Shown: positions 33,846 to 61,790 of the stretch, piece by piece
Layout: every line of letters begins with the position of its first letter
Numbering within the stretch: position 1 is the first letter of the stretch
NCBI RefSeq assembly: GCF_027595985.1
Contig: NC_073306.1
Span: 100,413,426-100,477,425, forward strand
Direction: 5' to 3'
Source: Sorex araneus
Taxonomy: Eukaryota; Chordata; Mammalia; Eulipotyphla; Soricidae
DNA length: 64,000 bases
Translations under genes and position numbers: made by a program
The notes under the pieces: generated by a model
Database searches by the model: none
Told to the model about the DNA's origin: nothing
What the model saw: the letters and a program-made list of their open reading frames with translations, nothing else

Positions 33846-35221
33846 TCAGCACTTTTAAAGCAATCTGTTTGCCTTGAGGGATCTAAAAGGCATGCAATCC
33901 CATACCTTTATTTTTAACCTTGCCTTCTGTGCTCATTTAAACACATAGTAATTTCCCAGCTGTAGGAAAACCACTATTAGATCTGTGTGGCTTCAACGAG
34001 GGCCTTTCCCCCTTTTTCACATCTTCTTGCCTTCCCTTACAATACTCAGGACCCAGCATCAAGAATGATTAGGGAGAAATTTTCATCTGTCCTTTCTCCT
34101 GTCTGACTTCAGAATGTCACAGAAACTCCATTAAGAGTCTACAATCAGAAAAACTGGACATTAACCTAGAATAATGAAATCTGTTCTAGGGAAATGGCCC
34201 TGACTATGCAACCCTTACACAGGCCAGTGCCCTACATTCTGCAGACGCTCAAGAATTCAACGTGTTTGCTGCTTGAGTGATCGCAAAATGATGCCCTTGT
34301 AAAGTCTACTAAAGCATCTCAGAAGATAAATTCTCAGCTTTCTGTGGGAGAAATCCAGCTTTGTCAATTTTACCAACTCAGTTCCAAATTTCCCCCAAAT
34401 GTCCTCCTCTCAAAGTGTTACATATAAGACACATTAGATCTGTTTTTGCTAAGTACATGAGTATGTGAGTTATACTTTAAAATTAGCTGTGGAACATCCT
34501 TGGAAACGGAAGAGGGGTGATATAGTTTCAACATCACAACACGAAGGGCAACCTGTTGGGTTAATGTCATTTCATTTAATACTTTTATATTCTGATCTTA
34601 AAAGGAATTTTCTTTAATTATTGTAGAAAAGTATCATCCAGCACAAACTGGTAGCTTTTCAAATCCCATCAAACTCTGAGATACAACATGTGAAAAATGA
34701 CAATCTGAGATAGAAGAGAGAACAGAGGTCAGACCAGACTGATAACTTCCAGACCTCAGGTGGTGCAGGGCAGCCTTGGGCTGCTGAAGTAATAAAGAGA
34801 AGGATAAATGCCTTCCCTCTTCCCATTCCTACTATCAAGAAGAAATGATACAGTACGAATCTGGATGCTACCATTCTCAGAGCATCAATCAATCTGACAG
34901 AGTAAGATTTTCCTGATCAGGAGTCCCAGGCATATATACAAGTGTTACTCTGTCTCCTTATTCACTGGAAACTTCATCTCTCTACCACTGATCTTAGTAA
35001 ACTGATACAACAGTTGTCAGGTCTATAGACCAGTTCTCAAAACCCGCTGCCTTTGACAATTTGTTATTCCCCTACTATTTCTTTATATTATACATATGAA
35101 AGAGATCTTTCTGAATTTGTCCCTCTCCTTCTGGCTCTCTTTATTCAGCATGGTATTCTCGATTCTGTTTATGTAATGAAAAATGGCATGGTTTCTTTCT
35201 TTCCATTTTTTCCAGAATGTG
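33846..35221. other. intergenic sequence
   Basis: No repeat or gene recognised in about 1.4 kb. Confidence 0.4.
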
Positions 35222-35520
35222 AATAAATTTTAAAAAAAAAATTTATTAGTGAATCACCGTGAGGTATAGTTACAGACTTACAGCCTTTCATGCTTGCATT
35301 TCAGTCATACAATGGTCAAGTACCCATCCCTCCACCAGTGCCCATTTTCCACCACCAATGGTCCCAGCATCCCTCCCACCACCCCCACCTCGTCCCCTCC
35401 ACCCAACCCTGCCTCTGTGGCAGGGCATTTCCTTTTGTGCTCTCTGTGTCTCTCTCTGTGTCTCTCTCTGTGTCTCTCTCTGTCTCTCTCTCTCTCTCTT
35501 TCTCTCTCCTTTTGGGTTTG
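35222..35520 (-). mobile_element. L1 3' end with (TCTG)n stretch
   Basis: GAATCACCGTGAGGTATAGT and CCATCCCTCCACCAGTGCCC are the reverse L1 3' end. The TCTCTGTG repeat at about 35438-35505 is an expansion inside it. Confidence 0.85.
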
Positions 35521-35599
35521 CAATAGAGGTATTAAGTGGCTATCATGTTCGGCTGCTCGAGATAGGAGATGCGGGCTGAAAGTGGTCATCTTTCCTTTT

Positions 35600-35785
35600 T
35601 TAAAAAGAAACAACTTTTTGCCACTCCTGGCAGTGCTCAGGGCTAACTCCTGGGTCTGTGCTCAGGAATAACTCTTGGCAGGCTAGAGGGGACCAGAGGG
35701 AATGCTGGATATCAAATCCAGGTTAGCCACGTGTAATTCAAGTGCCCTAACCACTGTACTATTGCTCTACCCATGTAAAATTAAT
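35600..35785 (-). mobile_element. type A-related SINE, diverged
   Basis: CCACTCCTGGCAGTGCTCAG, then TGCTCAGGAATAACTCTTGG and CCACTGTACTATTGCTCT. Confidence 0.8.
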
Positions 35786-36804
35786 TTTAACAAAATGTTT
35801 AGCCTAATATTTCCAAGCTATTATCTGATCATTTAATAATTAAACATGAAATCAATACTTAATTTTTTACTGGAAGCAGTAGGTTTACTTTGATCATCTA
35901 TTATAAATTTCCCCACAAAACTTTTTTCCCTTCTTTTGGTACCAGATCTTGAAAATCCAGTGAATGTATTACATTCATAACACATCTCATTCAGATAAGG
36001 CATATTTCAAGTACACAATAGACACATATTTCTAGTGAAACCACATTGAGCAACACAGAAAAAGTTTCTTGCTAATATTAAAGTTCTGCTTATATATTAA
36101 ACACCTGATTGTTTTCAAGGGCAGGAATGATGTTGTGGATTTATAGATATCAATAGCGATGTGAGAGTTTTATGCTGAACCATGTCTCTTTCTAAGCCGG
36201 TGTGTTCTCTTCTGTGAGGTAATAAATTGGAACTGGTGATTTTTATATGCTGTCACCTCTTCATCAGCAAAAACAGACAGGATTTGGAAACTGTAAGGGG
36301 CACTGGCAATGTGACCTTGAGTGTATTGACTTCCCAATTTCTCTGCTTCTTCATCTATTCCATAGTGATGGTGTCTCCATCAACAAACACTAAATATTCC
36401 TAAAGTAGACACCTTTTGAGCTATATAAAACAAAACACTCAGGATCTGAGTAGACATCTGCACCGTGGGTTTAACCAGTAGTTTTTGAAAATAGCCTGAT
36501 AAGAGACATTAATGTATCAGTGGGGAAAAATAGGAGTTAGCAATAGTGTGTTTGCAAGGTTTTCTAAGGAGACTAGTAACTGCCCAGAGCAGTTCCCTTG
36601 AGTGGTAAATGTTAAATCCAGTTGTATTCTCATGTTGCTATGTTAAACACCACAGCCTGGATCCCAAAGCCTCAAGAACCCTCTAATGATTATTTGGTTT
36701 TCTATTGGGCTTACCGATAAGGAAAGAGTGATACAGGTGTACTGGATAGCCCTGTCCTCTTGGTTGGCATATTTCTCATAAAAATTGATAAGTTGGCATT
36801 TTAT
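35786..36804. other. intergenic sequence
   Basis: Nothing recognised. Confidence 0.4.
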
Positions 36805-36912
36805 GGGAAGGGGTATGGCTCAATAGGTATATTACCAGAAATACATGTATGGGCCATGGATTTAATCCCCAGCACTTCTAGGTGTGGCCCCTGTAACAAT
36901 GATTACAACAAC
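36805..36912 (+). mobile_element. old tRNA-derived SINE fragment
   Basis: GGGGTATGGCTCAATAGGTA (A-box-like), GATTTAATCCCCAGCAC (B-box-like), GTGTGGCCCC. Confidence 0.5.
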
Positions 36913-37083
36913 AATTAATTAATAAGCATTTTCCCCTCTATATCCATTCTTTTGGTCCCTTATCATGAGTCAGAAACAATTTATCTCAGTTGAGACCATG
37001 TTAACAGGACCATTCCTTCTTAAAATCTTAAGAGTTCAGACTTCCATTGCAATTACTCCTGGCTCTCACAGGCTCATGGTATG

Positions 37084-37298
37084 TAGCACTACACGATATC
37101 ACTGTCATCCCCTTGCTCATCAATTTGCTCGAGTGGGCACCAGTAACATCTCCATTGTGACTTGTTGTTACTGTTTTTGGCATATCAAATATGCCACTGG
37201 TAGCTTGCCAGGCTCTGCCATGTGGGTGGAATATTATAGGTAGCTTGCTGGGCTCTCAGAGAGGGATGGAGGAATTGAACCCTGGTCAGCTGCGTGCT
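37084..37298 (-). mobile_element. type B SINE, 5'-truncated, with 10-bp target duplication
   Basis: Flanked by TCATGGTATG at 37074-37083 and 37299-37308; the tRNA-like head is lost beyond the B box. Confidence 0.95.
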
Positions 37299-37308
37299 TC
37301 ATGGTATG

Positions 37309-38017
37309 CACTCAATAAAAATTCATTGACTAAATGTATAAAATAGAAAAAATCAAACTTGTTTTGCATTTATGCTTCATTGAATACCAGTTGCTCCTAC
37401 TAAGCCTTGAACTCCTCAGTACAACAATTATTCTCATTAATTCTTGTATATCTATATAAAATAGTTCCTAGAAGTCACTGCCCCCGATTAGCACCACCAT
37501 GCACACAAAGACCTAGTAATATGTCCATTTTATACACTCTATCATATATATATATCCTGTCTACTATATTCCTTATGCCTCCTATTTTGATGGCCTAGGT
37601 ACCCATTTTCTTATATGCCACCTACAGGAACATGAATTAAAGTCCTTTCCATTCTTTAGAAATACTATATATTGAATACTTTGCACCTCCTATTTCTATG
37701 CCTCCCAACAAGACAGTTCATCAATAATAAAAATGAAGCTCAGAAAATTCCACAAATCAGACTAAGATTACGCATGTTGCAAAATAGTAGCTATAGGAGC
37801 TAGGAAATCAGAAAGCTCGATTGGATTTTAAATCTTATGCTCCCTCCCCTATGAAAGGCTATTTTATTGTCCCCTCACCCCTTACCAGTAATGCTCAGCT
37901 TTCCAGACCCAGTACCTCTCAAGAGGCTCTTACTCATTACCTAGCACTAAGGACTGAACTGCTGTCTCCTCAATTACTGGAGACTCCACTTCCTTTTCCA
38001 CAGTTGTTTCTGTTTTG
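37309..38017. other. intergenic sequence
   Basis: Nothing recognised. Confidence 0.4.
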
Positions 38018-38096
38018 TTTTTTTGGGGGGGGGGGTGGACAGCAGTGCAAGGCAAGTGTCCTGCCCCTTGTATCATCGCTCTGGCCCTCCCAAAAT
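38018..38096 (-). mobile_element. type A SINE head fragment
   Basis: AGTGCAAGGCAAGTGTCCTG to GTATCATCGCTCTGGCC, next to a G tract; body missing. Confidence 0.6.
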
Positions 38097-38428
38097 TATT
38101 TGAGGGTAGAAAAATGGGTAAAACCAAAAATCAGGAAAGAAGTCCATTTTGAACTTACAAAGAAGTCCAAATGTCTTAAAAGAAAGAGGTTTCCCATTTT
38201 CAGGTCTTTTTGGAAAGACTGGAATGCACATAAAACCTGGTATTCTAAGACGCACTACCTTTGGGTTTTCTCTGGGACACCCATTCAACTCTGGAGAGTT
38301 GATTGCTGAGGCACCTCAATACTTCTGTTGTCACCTTTCTATGGGCCACATCACTCCTCCAAGGCTTTGAGAAAAAGCCCCAGACGTAGTTCCTGTTGCT
38401 GCCTGTGCCTCTTAGCTAGTGACTGTTA
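38097..38428. other. intergenic sequence
   Basis: An open frame of about 160 codons crosses here, but I see no family similarity and part of it is SINE. Confidence 0.35.
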
Positions 38429-38441
38429 ATATGCCTCTGGA

Positions 38442-38653
38442 GGGGCTGGAGCGATACCACAGCGGGTGTTTGCCTTGCACGCAGCCGACCCGGGTTCAAT
38501 TTCCAGCATCCCATATGGTCCCCTGAGCACCGCCAGGAGTGGTTCCTGAGTGTGGAGCCAGGAGTAACCCCTGTGCATCTCCAGGTGATGCAAAAAAGAA
38601 AAAAAAGGAAAAAAATTTTTTTCCAAAAAGAAAAAAATATATATATATATAAT
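38442..38653 (+). mobile_element. type A SINE with 13-bp target duplication
   Basis: Flanked by ATATGCCTCTGGA at 38429-38441 and 38654-38666; ends in A-rich and (TA)n sequence. Confidence 0.97.
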
Positions 38654-38666
38654 ATATGCCTCTGGA

Positions 38667-39449
38667 GTGCTACAATTGTTTTCCATTTTGAGTCGAGAAA
38701 GCGCCCATATATTATCTTGTTTCATTACAAAAATACCATCTCTCAGTAGTTGGGTCCAGGAATCAGAGCTCATCCCAACTCTGTATTTAGTGTAATTCTT
38801 TCATTGTACTCAAATGATTCTTCTACCAAATCCTTATTCGTACTTGATGTCTGAGAGGCATCTCCCTTACAAGGGAATCTTGCACAGTTCTCAAAAGGTA
38901 CCCTCCCCACAGTCTTAAGAGACTGCATGCAAGTAAATAAGCTGTTGACAAAATGGTGCTGGCACCGGAATGCAAATCATCCAGAAGGTGATACAGTAAA
39001 TCTCACCTCAGTTCCTTTGATGGATGGTCTAGGGTCAGTCAAGCCAGTGGATGCTTTTTTTCTAATCATAGCTTCTTTCTGAACTTGCTGACTTCCACTT
39101 TCTTCCCATCCTTCCTACCAGTTAGCCCCCTAGTTTCATGCTATAATCTACCAAACAGTTTTCACCTGTGACCCCTTGGTATATTTTGGAGGATATATGG
39201 CCCCTTAGTGAGAAACACTGATTTAGACCACTTGGAGAAATACTCTATTTCAGCTTAGGTGTGCAGTCGTTTTCAATACTAAACTGAACCAATAAAGACT
39301 TTATTATCATTTTAAGAACTTTAAAAAATGTCATTATGACTACATAGTTCTAAGGTGACTACCAGCAGGGCAACAGTTAATTACTGCTCATTAAAAACAT
39401 GCTATACATTTTTATTGTATTGAAATACTGCATGCCTGAAATGCTATTC
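38667..39449. other. intergenic sequence
   Basis: Nothing recognised. Confidence 0.4.
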
Positions 39450-39970
39450 ACGATTCACGAATCACAAATCACGAAATCCCATTAGTCACCGATTTCTCGG
39501 ATGGGCTCAGTAACATCTAATTTCGTCCTTTCCCTGAGATCTTAGAAGTCCATCTCAACTCGGCCCTCCTAGGGGGCACTAGGGGCTCTTCAGGGTAAGG
39601 GAAATGATATCCAGCTTGTTACTGGATTTTGCATATGAATACACCATGGGAAGCTTGCAAGGCTGTCCCATGTGGGCAGGAAACTCTCAGAAGACTGCCA
39701 GTTTCTCCCAGAGGGAGAAGGCTAAAGATCTCTCTGGATGTTGGCTGTTGATGGGATTACACACACCTGGGTTCCTCTGCCAGTACCTTCATGCATGAGG
39801 CCTGTCTGAACATGTGGAGAGGGGCCTCCAGCATGGCTGTAGCTAGGTTCCGGTGGTCTTCAGCCGCCGGGAGCTCTGCTTGGGGTGGGGAGGGAAGCTG
39901 GAGCCCATCCCCTCCAAGGGGTCCCTGGGAAGACAGCCAGGCGTGCGGACAAGAGACTCTCTGCTATTAT
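39450..39970 (-). mobile_element. type C composite repeat, near full length
   Basis: Reverse copy of the 54421-54943 element. The RTE-like tail is on the left (CACCGATTTCTCGGATGGGC, preceded by a CACGAATCACAAAT tandem end), and the GC-rich 5' part on the right (CAGCCGCCGGGAGCTCTGCT). Confidence 0.85.
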
Positions 39971-40040
39971 TAACAGTATTACAAGTAACAATACTTAAGT
40001 AAAAATTGGAGCAAAACACTCATTAAAATGTACTTAAAAG

Positions 40041-40215
40041 GGCTGGAGCAATAGTACAACGAGTAGGGCTTTTGCCTTGCATGCGGCCAACCCGGGTTCA
40101 ATTCCCAGCATCCCATATGGTCCCCTGAGCACTGCCAGGAGTAATTCCTGAGTGCAAAGCCAGGAGTAACCCCTGTACATCACCGGGTGTGACCCAAAAA
40201 GCCAAAAAATATTTA
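40041..40215 (+). mobile_element. type A SINE
   Basis: Flanked by ACTTAAAAG at 40032-40040 and 40216-40224. Confidence 0.96.
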
Positions 40216-40224
40216 ACTTAAAAG

Positions 40225-42387
40225 ATAAAATATACATTTAAATATTCTCTGCAAGGAAAAAAAAAGAAATGTAAGTGACTCTTTAAAGCAAGGAGTGCAT
40301 GCGCTGATAAGTAATTAATGTGACTGTGCCCTTCCAGCAATAAAACCTCAGAGACCTGGTGAGGAATCATCAGATTCCCTCAGGGGAAAGTCTCAAAGGT
40401 GTGCTGGGAAGGCAGTGAGGTAAGGGCCCTAAGCTGAAGCCAGTTAGTCATCAATAAACAAATCAGAGCATTTTGCGTTCTGCCATTATTAAGTTCACCT
40501 TCCAAGCACTTCAGATGATGAGTTCTTAAGGGAGAAAAAAAAGTTCAAATTCCCATAGCAATTCAGTTTGCGCAATGGAGTCACTTAATTCCTAGAGGAA
40601 CAGTATGTGTTTTGTTTTATTTTAAATTGCAGAGATTCTGAATGGCTGGGCAAAAAAAAAAAAACCAAACATGCTGAGTCTTACATATCTAAAGAAAAAA
40701 AGATTTAGACAAGAATATGCTTGGAGTGAGGGCAAGAGCAGTGATTGTTATACAAGTTAGAGATAATAAAAAACAGACTCATTAATCTTGTTCTAAATGA
40801 GCTTCGCAGTGCAAATATTTACACCTGTGCTCTGGAACCACTCAGTACCTTCCTCAGATATTAAGGGAAGTCACAGACCATAGAAGAATGACAAGAGAAA
40901 TAATAATAACTAAAATTTATTACAAATTTGTCAGGAAAGTAGATATGTCATCTTATTTAATCCACACAATAGCATATTTGACAATGAGCACTGAGGCTTT
41001 CAGAGGTTAAATAATTTGCTGACAATCATTCAGACACAAGACTCTAGACGTTGGATGTGAACACAGGCAATCTGTTCAAGAAATCACAGCCTTAATAAGC
41101 ATGTGGACTTTATCTCTGATAAAGTGTTCATGTGTTCTTCAGCTTTTCATTCTAATTGATGAAACTGGACATCTTACCCAAAGGATCTTGTTAAACCCTT
41201 CACACAATTGACTGTGCATCAACTAAATCATGAATGACAAAAAAGAAATTCTGTGGCACTGGTTATTTATATTGTATGCCCAATATAAATTCCTAAGTAA
41301 ATGATAAAAATAAGAAAGTCTTCCCTTCAAACTAGAGCTCTCCCTTATTCCCTAGAACATCCTGAACTAAGATAATCCTCTGTTGGTTGTAAGAAGTTAA
41401 GGCTATCTAAGGTCACAGGAATTTCTGTCCAGCACAACATGGCCATAAGGTCATGACCTCTACATGCTAGACTTTTGGTTGTTGGAAACAGTTCCTCATG
41501 GGACCTTTAGAAATTGGAGTTGCTGGATGAACGTTCTCCCCTGATGGCATGGTCACCCAGGAGAAAATGAGATCACTGACTCCTAGAATGAGAGGGGCTG
41601 AGAGAGACAGAATGACAGAGACAGACAGATACAGAAAGAGAGGAGAAATGGAAGCACAGAGGTATAAAAATCAGGGAGAAGGGTCCCTATCAAACTAACA
41701 ACATTTCTATTTCTTTCTCCAATTCATATTTTAGCACCAGACACATAGTTTAGAATATAGTTTAGAATATCAAGAAGTATTTTTTATTCACAAAATAAGG
41801 GTTATATTCAAATCAATATATTATAAAGTATGTTTTGAAAAACTTGGGAATGAGCAAGTCCTAAATAATAATTTACATAAATATATCTTCTATTCACTAA
41901 GGAATTAGTTTAATAGCAACCCTCTCGGATTTTTTTAAATTTCACTTTTCTGATTTTACTTTTATATAGTTATAAGTATTATGTTGCTCATATTATGAAA
42001 AGCCTATTCTGTGACACAAAATAAGAATAGTAATCTCCATCTCACAGGGCTAATATGAGGGTTAAACATATGAAGTGTTTGGAAAATAAGAATTTCATTA
42101 GTGATTAATGGGATCATATTCAAAATCTCAAAAATCAGTCTCTTTCCTCAAAAACATTCTGTGGGATGACATACTCACTTTTTGGATGGCAAGCATTCCA
42201 ATAATTTAGCAAGTTGATATTGAGTATGCTGATATACAATCACCAAATTCTGTAATGTGAAGTAAGCATCAGGTAATTTCTATTTCCCTATTCAAGTGAA
42301 GTGTCATTATAATTGGGAAGTTATTGGGGTTGCTAAGAAGTGAAAAAAGGAACCAAACTGATGCAAAAGAAAAAAACAGAAAAATAT
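40225..42387. other. intergenic sequence downstream of SLC16A9, MIR fragments
   Basis: MIR-like pieces at about 40900-41050 (minus; CTGAGGCTTTCAGAGGTTAA) and about 42010-42110 (plus; CTCACAGGGCTAATATGAGG), and a GACAGA-rich stretch at about 41600-41645. No gene recognised. Confidence 0.5.
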
Positions 42388-42393
42388 TTTATT
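42388..42393 (-). promoter_or_regulatory. SLC16A9: candidate SLC16A9 polyadenylation signal AATAAA
   Basis: The minus strand reads CCAATAAAATATTTT, an exact AATAAA, about 2.1 kb after the stop codon, followed by an A/T-rich region where cleavage could occur. Chosen by position only; RNA evidence would be decisive. Confidence 0.35.
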
Positions 42394-43069
42394 GGAACTT
42401 AAAATTCATTTCAAAGACAATGGATGATGGACATATTGAAGAACACGAGCAGACAAAGTGAGGATGCATTTGTACGATTATCAGCATTGATGAATGTAAG
42501 GTCATAAATGTTCAACTTTTTCAGACTATTCAATTTTCTGAACTTAATGTTGACCAGAAAAGGAACTTTCAACACAAAAACACTTATCTAATCTTTTTAA
42601 CATCACTTATTTCATTCACTACATTGACCGTGGCTAAAGAATGAGGTACAGACACCTTTTTGAAGTCTGAGCATGGAGCAGAAGTCCAAAGAGCTATAAA
42701 CTCCAGGACTGCATTATTGAGTAAGATTAGCTCAGTCATAAAATTCCCCAACCTCCAGGTTTACTGCATAGACAAGCATTATTTACATACCTCACTGAGG
42801 TGTTGTAGAGGTTCATGCCTCTAAAGTGCTTCAGGCGCCTTCGAAGAAAGCAACATAGAAGTATAAAATAATCATATATTTCAAAAGAAATGAAAATAGA
42901 ATTTTGGCATGATGAAAAGGCTGTCTCTTATTTAAAGAACCATGCCTGGTTACTTATTTTTAAAAACCCTTACTTCAGTCGCTAATTATCATGTGTGTGT
43001 GTTTAGTTGGTTTTTTGTTTGTTTTATACATTAAGAGAATATATTCTTTTCTATGGCCAATCTTGTAAC

Positions 43070-43205
43070 AGTTATTCTCAATTCAGGCTGTGTTATCATA
43101 ATCACTGGAAGAGTTTGTTAAAAATAAAGATTCTTGGTCCGAAACCTGGGAATGGGATTTAGGCAATTATATTTTTAAGTGATCACAGACATTCTCATAC
43201 ACAGT
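43070..43205 (+). mobile_element. MER5-like DNA transposon fragment
   Basis: ATAATCACTGGAAGAGTTTG, then AAAATAAAGATTCTTGGTCC and the GGGATTTAGGCAATTATATT region follow the order of the MER5A consensus as I recall it. Confidence 0.6.
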
Positions 43206-43348
43206 AAAATCTAAAAATCAAAAGAATGTTAATTTATTAAACATGGATTTCCCTCCTGGAACACTTTTCTTAAGACTTTAGAATTTGGATGGGGGTTTCA
43301 ACTTCTTATTATCCTTTCCCTTCCCATGTCCCACATACACTAGCACAA

Positions 43349-43392
43349 CACACACACACACACACACTCACTCACACACACACACAGACACA
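43349..43392. repeat. (CA)n microsatellite
   Basis: CA repeat with CTCACTCA and CAGA interruptions, in the inferred SLC16A9 3' UTR. Confidence 0.95.
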
Positions 43393-43864
43393 CTTTTCAA
43401 GTTCTGCCTTTGAATTAAAATTTGAGAACGGTAAAATCTGATAGTAGTAAATGCATGCTTCACTGAGAAGACATGCAAGGACTTGCAATTCATTCCCGCT
43501 GTGATTGAAGCAAATGGATGTTTCCCATTTATCAGAACAGAATGGTTTAATATGCATTTTCAGCTTGGATGCAGGTAAAATCAGCATTTTCTGGGAGATA
43601 TCAGCCCAGCAGATGCTGACAAACAAAAATGAGCAAGGTTATAGCAGCCAACCATGAAGGCGGGCTATAGTAAATATTCCTCTATTTAGAAATTGCCTAC
43701 ATTTCAACAAATGCTTCAGGAACTGAAACAATGCAAGTTCCCTGGGCACCAAACACCTGGGTGCTTCATTACAGCAAATAAAATATGATTTAAGCATTGG
43801 TGAATTTAACAATATCCTGTTTTTAAAATGGTCAACTCCCTCTACTGCAATTCTCTTTTGTTTT

Positions 43865-44045
43865 GTGTTTTTCTTCTTTATTTTGGGCCGCATCAGACAA
43901 TACTTGGAGTTTACTCCTGGTTCTGTGCTCAGAGATCACTCCTACTTGTGCTTAGAGTCCTGTATGCAGCATCAGGGATCAAACCCAAGTAAAGGACATG
44001 CAAGGCAAGCACCTTACCTGCTCTGCTATCTCTATGGCCCTACAC
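43865..44045 (-). mobile_element. old type A-related SINE in 3' UTR
   Basis: GGAGTTTACTCCTGGTTCTG, GGACATGCAAGGCAAGC and CTATCTCTATGGCCC are reverse body and head motifs. Confidence 0.8.
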
Positions 44046-44504
44046 TGCAATTCCTAATGCTGTTTCAGGACCACTTTCACTTCCTAACAGGTTTGAAGTC
44101 TTCTGTTTACTAGTATACCTAATAGAGAAGAGACTCGTTAATAGATCTCATCATGCAGCTTTCTTCAATTTTAAAACCGAAGAGTTCCCTCTAGGTGCTT
44201 GGCAATGGAACTGTAGGAATTTGCAGAGATATTATATTTTTTTAATGTTTACACAGAAAAAAAAAGCTTTAGAGGCTGGCCAAAACTTACAACGTCAAAA
44301 ACTCATGAATATTTGTAAAACATAATAGAACCATTTCTTTTTTAAAAAAACAAGAGATAAATTTCATACAGAAATGCATGAGATAGAGGCTACATATATA
44401 TACAGTGCACAGAGAATAGAGTATGCTAAAGCAATTCATTCAGAGTCAGCCATAGTGAAATTTTTCTATGTAAAAACAGTGTAGTAATGCCTTCCAACAT
44501 TTCT

Positions 44505-60997
<16,493 letters not shown>

Positions 60998-61077
60998 CTA
61001 AAATTAAAAGATGAAATATTTATTTATTTGACAGTAACCCCTTTCCATAACATATAATTCATCATAAGCAGAAAATG

Positions 61078-61255
61078 ATTATTTCCTTCGTTCCTTCCTT
61101 CGTTCCTTCCTTCCCTTTCCTTCCCTCTCCTTCCCTCTCCTTCCCTCTCCTTCCTTTCCTCCTTTCCCTCCTTTTCCTCCTTTTCCTCCTTTTCCTCCTT
61201 TCCCTCCCTTCCCTCCCTCTCTTCCTCCCTTTCTCCCTTCCTCCCTTCCTTCCAT
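61078..61255. repeat. (CCTT)n pyrimidine tract
   Basis: About 175 bp of irregular CCTT/CTTT/CCCT blocks on the plus strand, ending about 80 bp from the exon 3 acceptor. Purine-rich on the transcript strand. Confidence 0.98.
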
Positions 61256-61299
61256 CAACTCTGTGTTTGCCATGAGCTTGATGCCATGCAGTGGGACTT

Positions 61300-61650
61300 T
61301 ACACACATAACTGCATTTCACTAGAATCTTACTGCATTCCTCAGAGGTAGGTAGTATTATCCTTTAGTGTTTTTATTTTTTAAGGGAACCACACCTGGCA
61401 ATGCTCAGGAGTTACTTCTGGCTCTGCAGTCAATTACTCCTGGTGGTCTAAGAGGGACCATAGGGGATAGAACCCATGTCAGCAGCATGCAAGGCAAGTG
61501 CCCTACTCACTGTACCATCTCTCTCTGTTTATTTTCTTTTTTGACCAGAGGCAAGGTAATAAAAGTTGCATCATTTTAAGGTCACACAGTTAAGAAATGA
61601 AAGTTCTGAACTCAGACTTCAATCAATTTCAAAGTCTAACACTTTGATAC
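61300..61650 (-). mobile_element. MIR-like repeat split by a type A SINE
   Basis: CAGAGGTAGGTAGTATTATC (left) and AAGGTCACACAGTTAAGAAA (right) are neighbouring parts of an antisense MIR separated by the SINE at 61366-61535. Confidence 0.7.
61366..61535 (-). mobile_element. type A SINE, diverged
   Basis: CCACACCTGGCAATGCTCAG, then GCATGCAAGGCAAGTGCCCT and ACTGTACCATCTCTC. Confidence 0.85.
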
Positions 61651-61654
61651 TGTT

Positions 61655-61790
61655 TCATTAGACCTTAAGTGCCCTCATCTGAAGACTGGGATAATCATAG
61701 TGCCCATCTCACACCTCACAGCGGGCAAATACAAACAAGAGTGTATGCATGCTGATCACAAGGTCTGGCATAAGTCAGTGTCCAATTGCT
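61655..61790 (+). mobile_element. MIR-like fragment
   Basis: CCCTCATCTGAAGACTGGGA, then ATAGTGCCCATCTCACA and GGTCTGGCATAAGTCAGTG follow the sense MIR 3' half. Confidence 0.65.

Larger units (their letters stand above)
42388..44504 (-). other. SLC16A9: SLC16A9 3' UTR, inferred extent
   Basis: Sequence downstream of the stop on the transcribed strand. It contains an old type A-like SINE (43865-44045, sense to the transcript), a CA/TG microsatellite (43349-43392) and a MER5-like fragment (43070-43205). The far end is set by the AATAAA at 42393-42388, and a 2.1-kb UTR is plausible for this gene. Other AATAAA-like sites exist further left, so the true end is not proved. Confidence 0.45.

Noticed and set aside
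37821..38309. 162-residue plus-strand open frame
   Set aside because: Crosses a SINE fragment and a G homopolymer; no recognisable domain.
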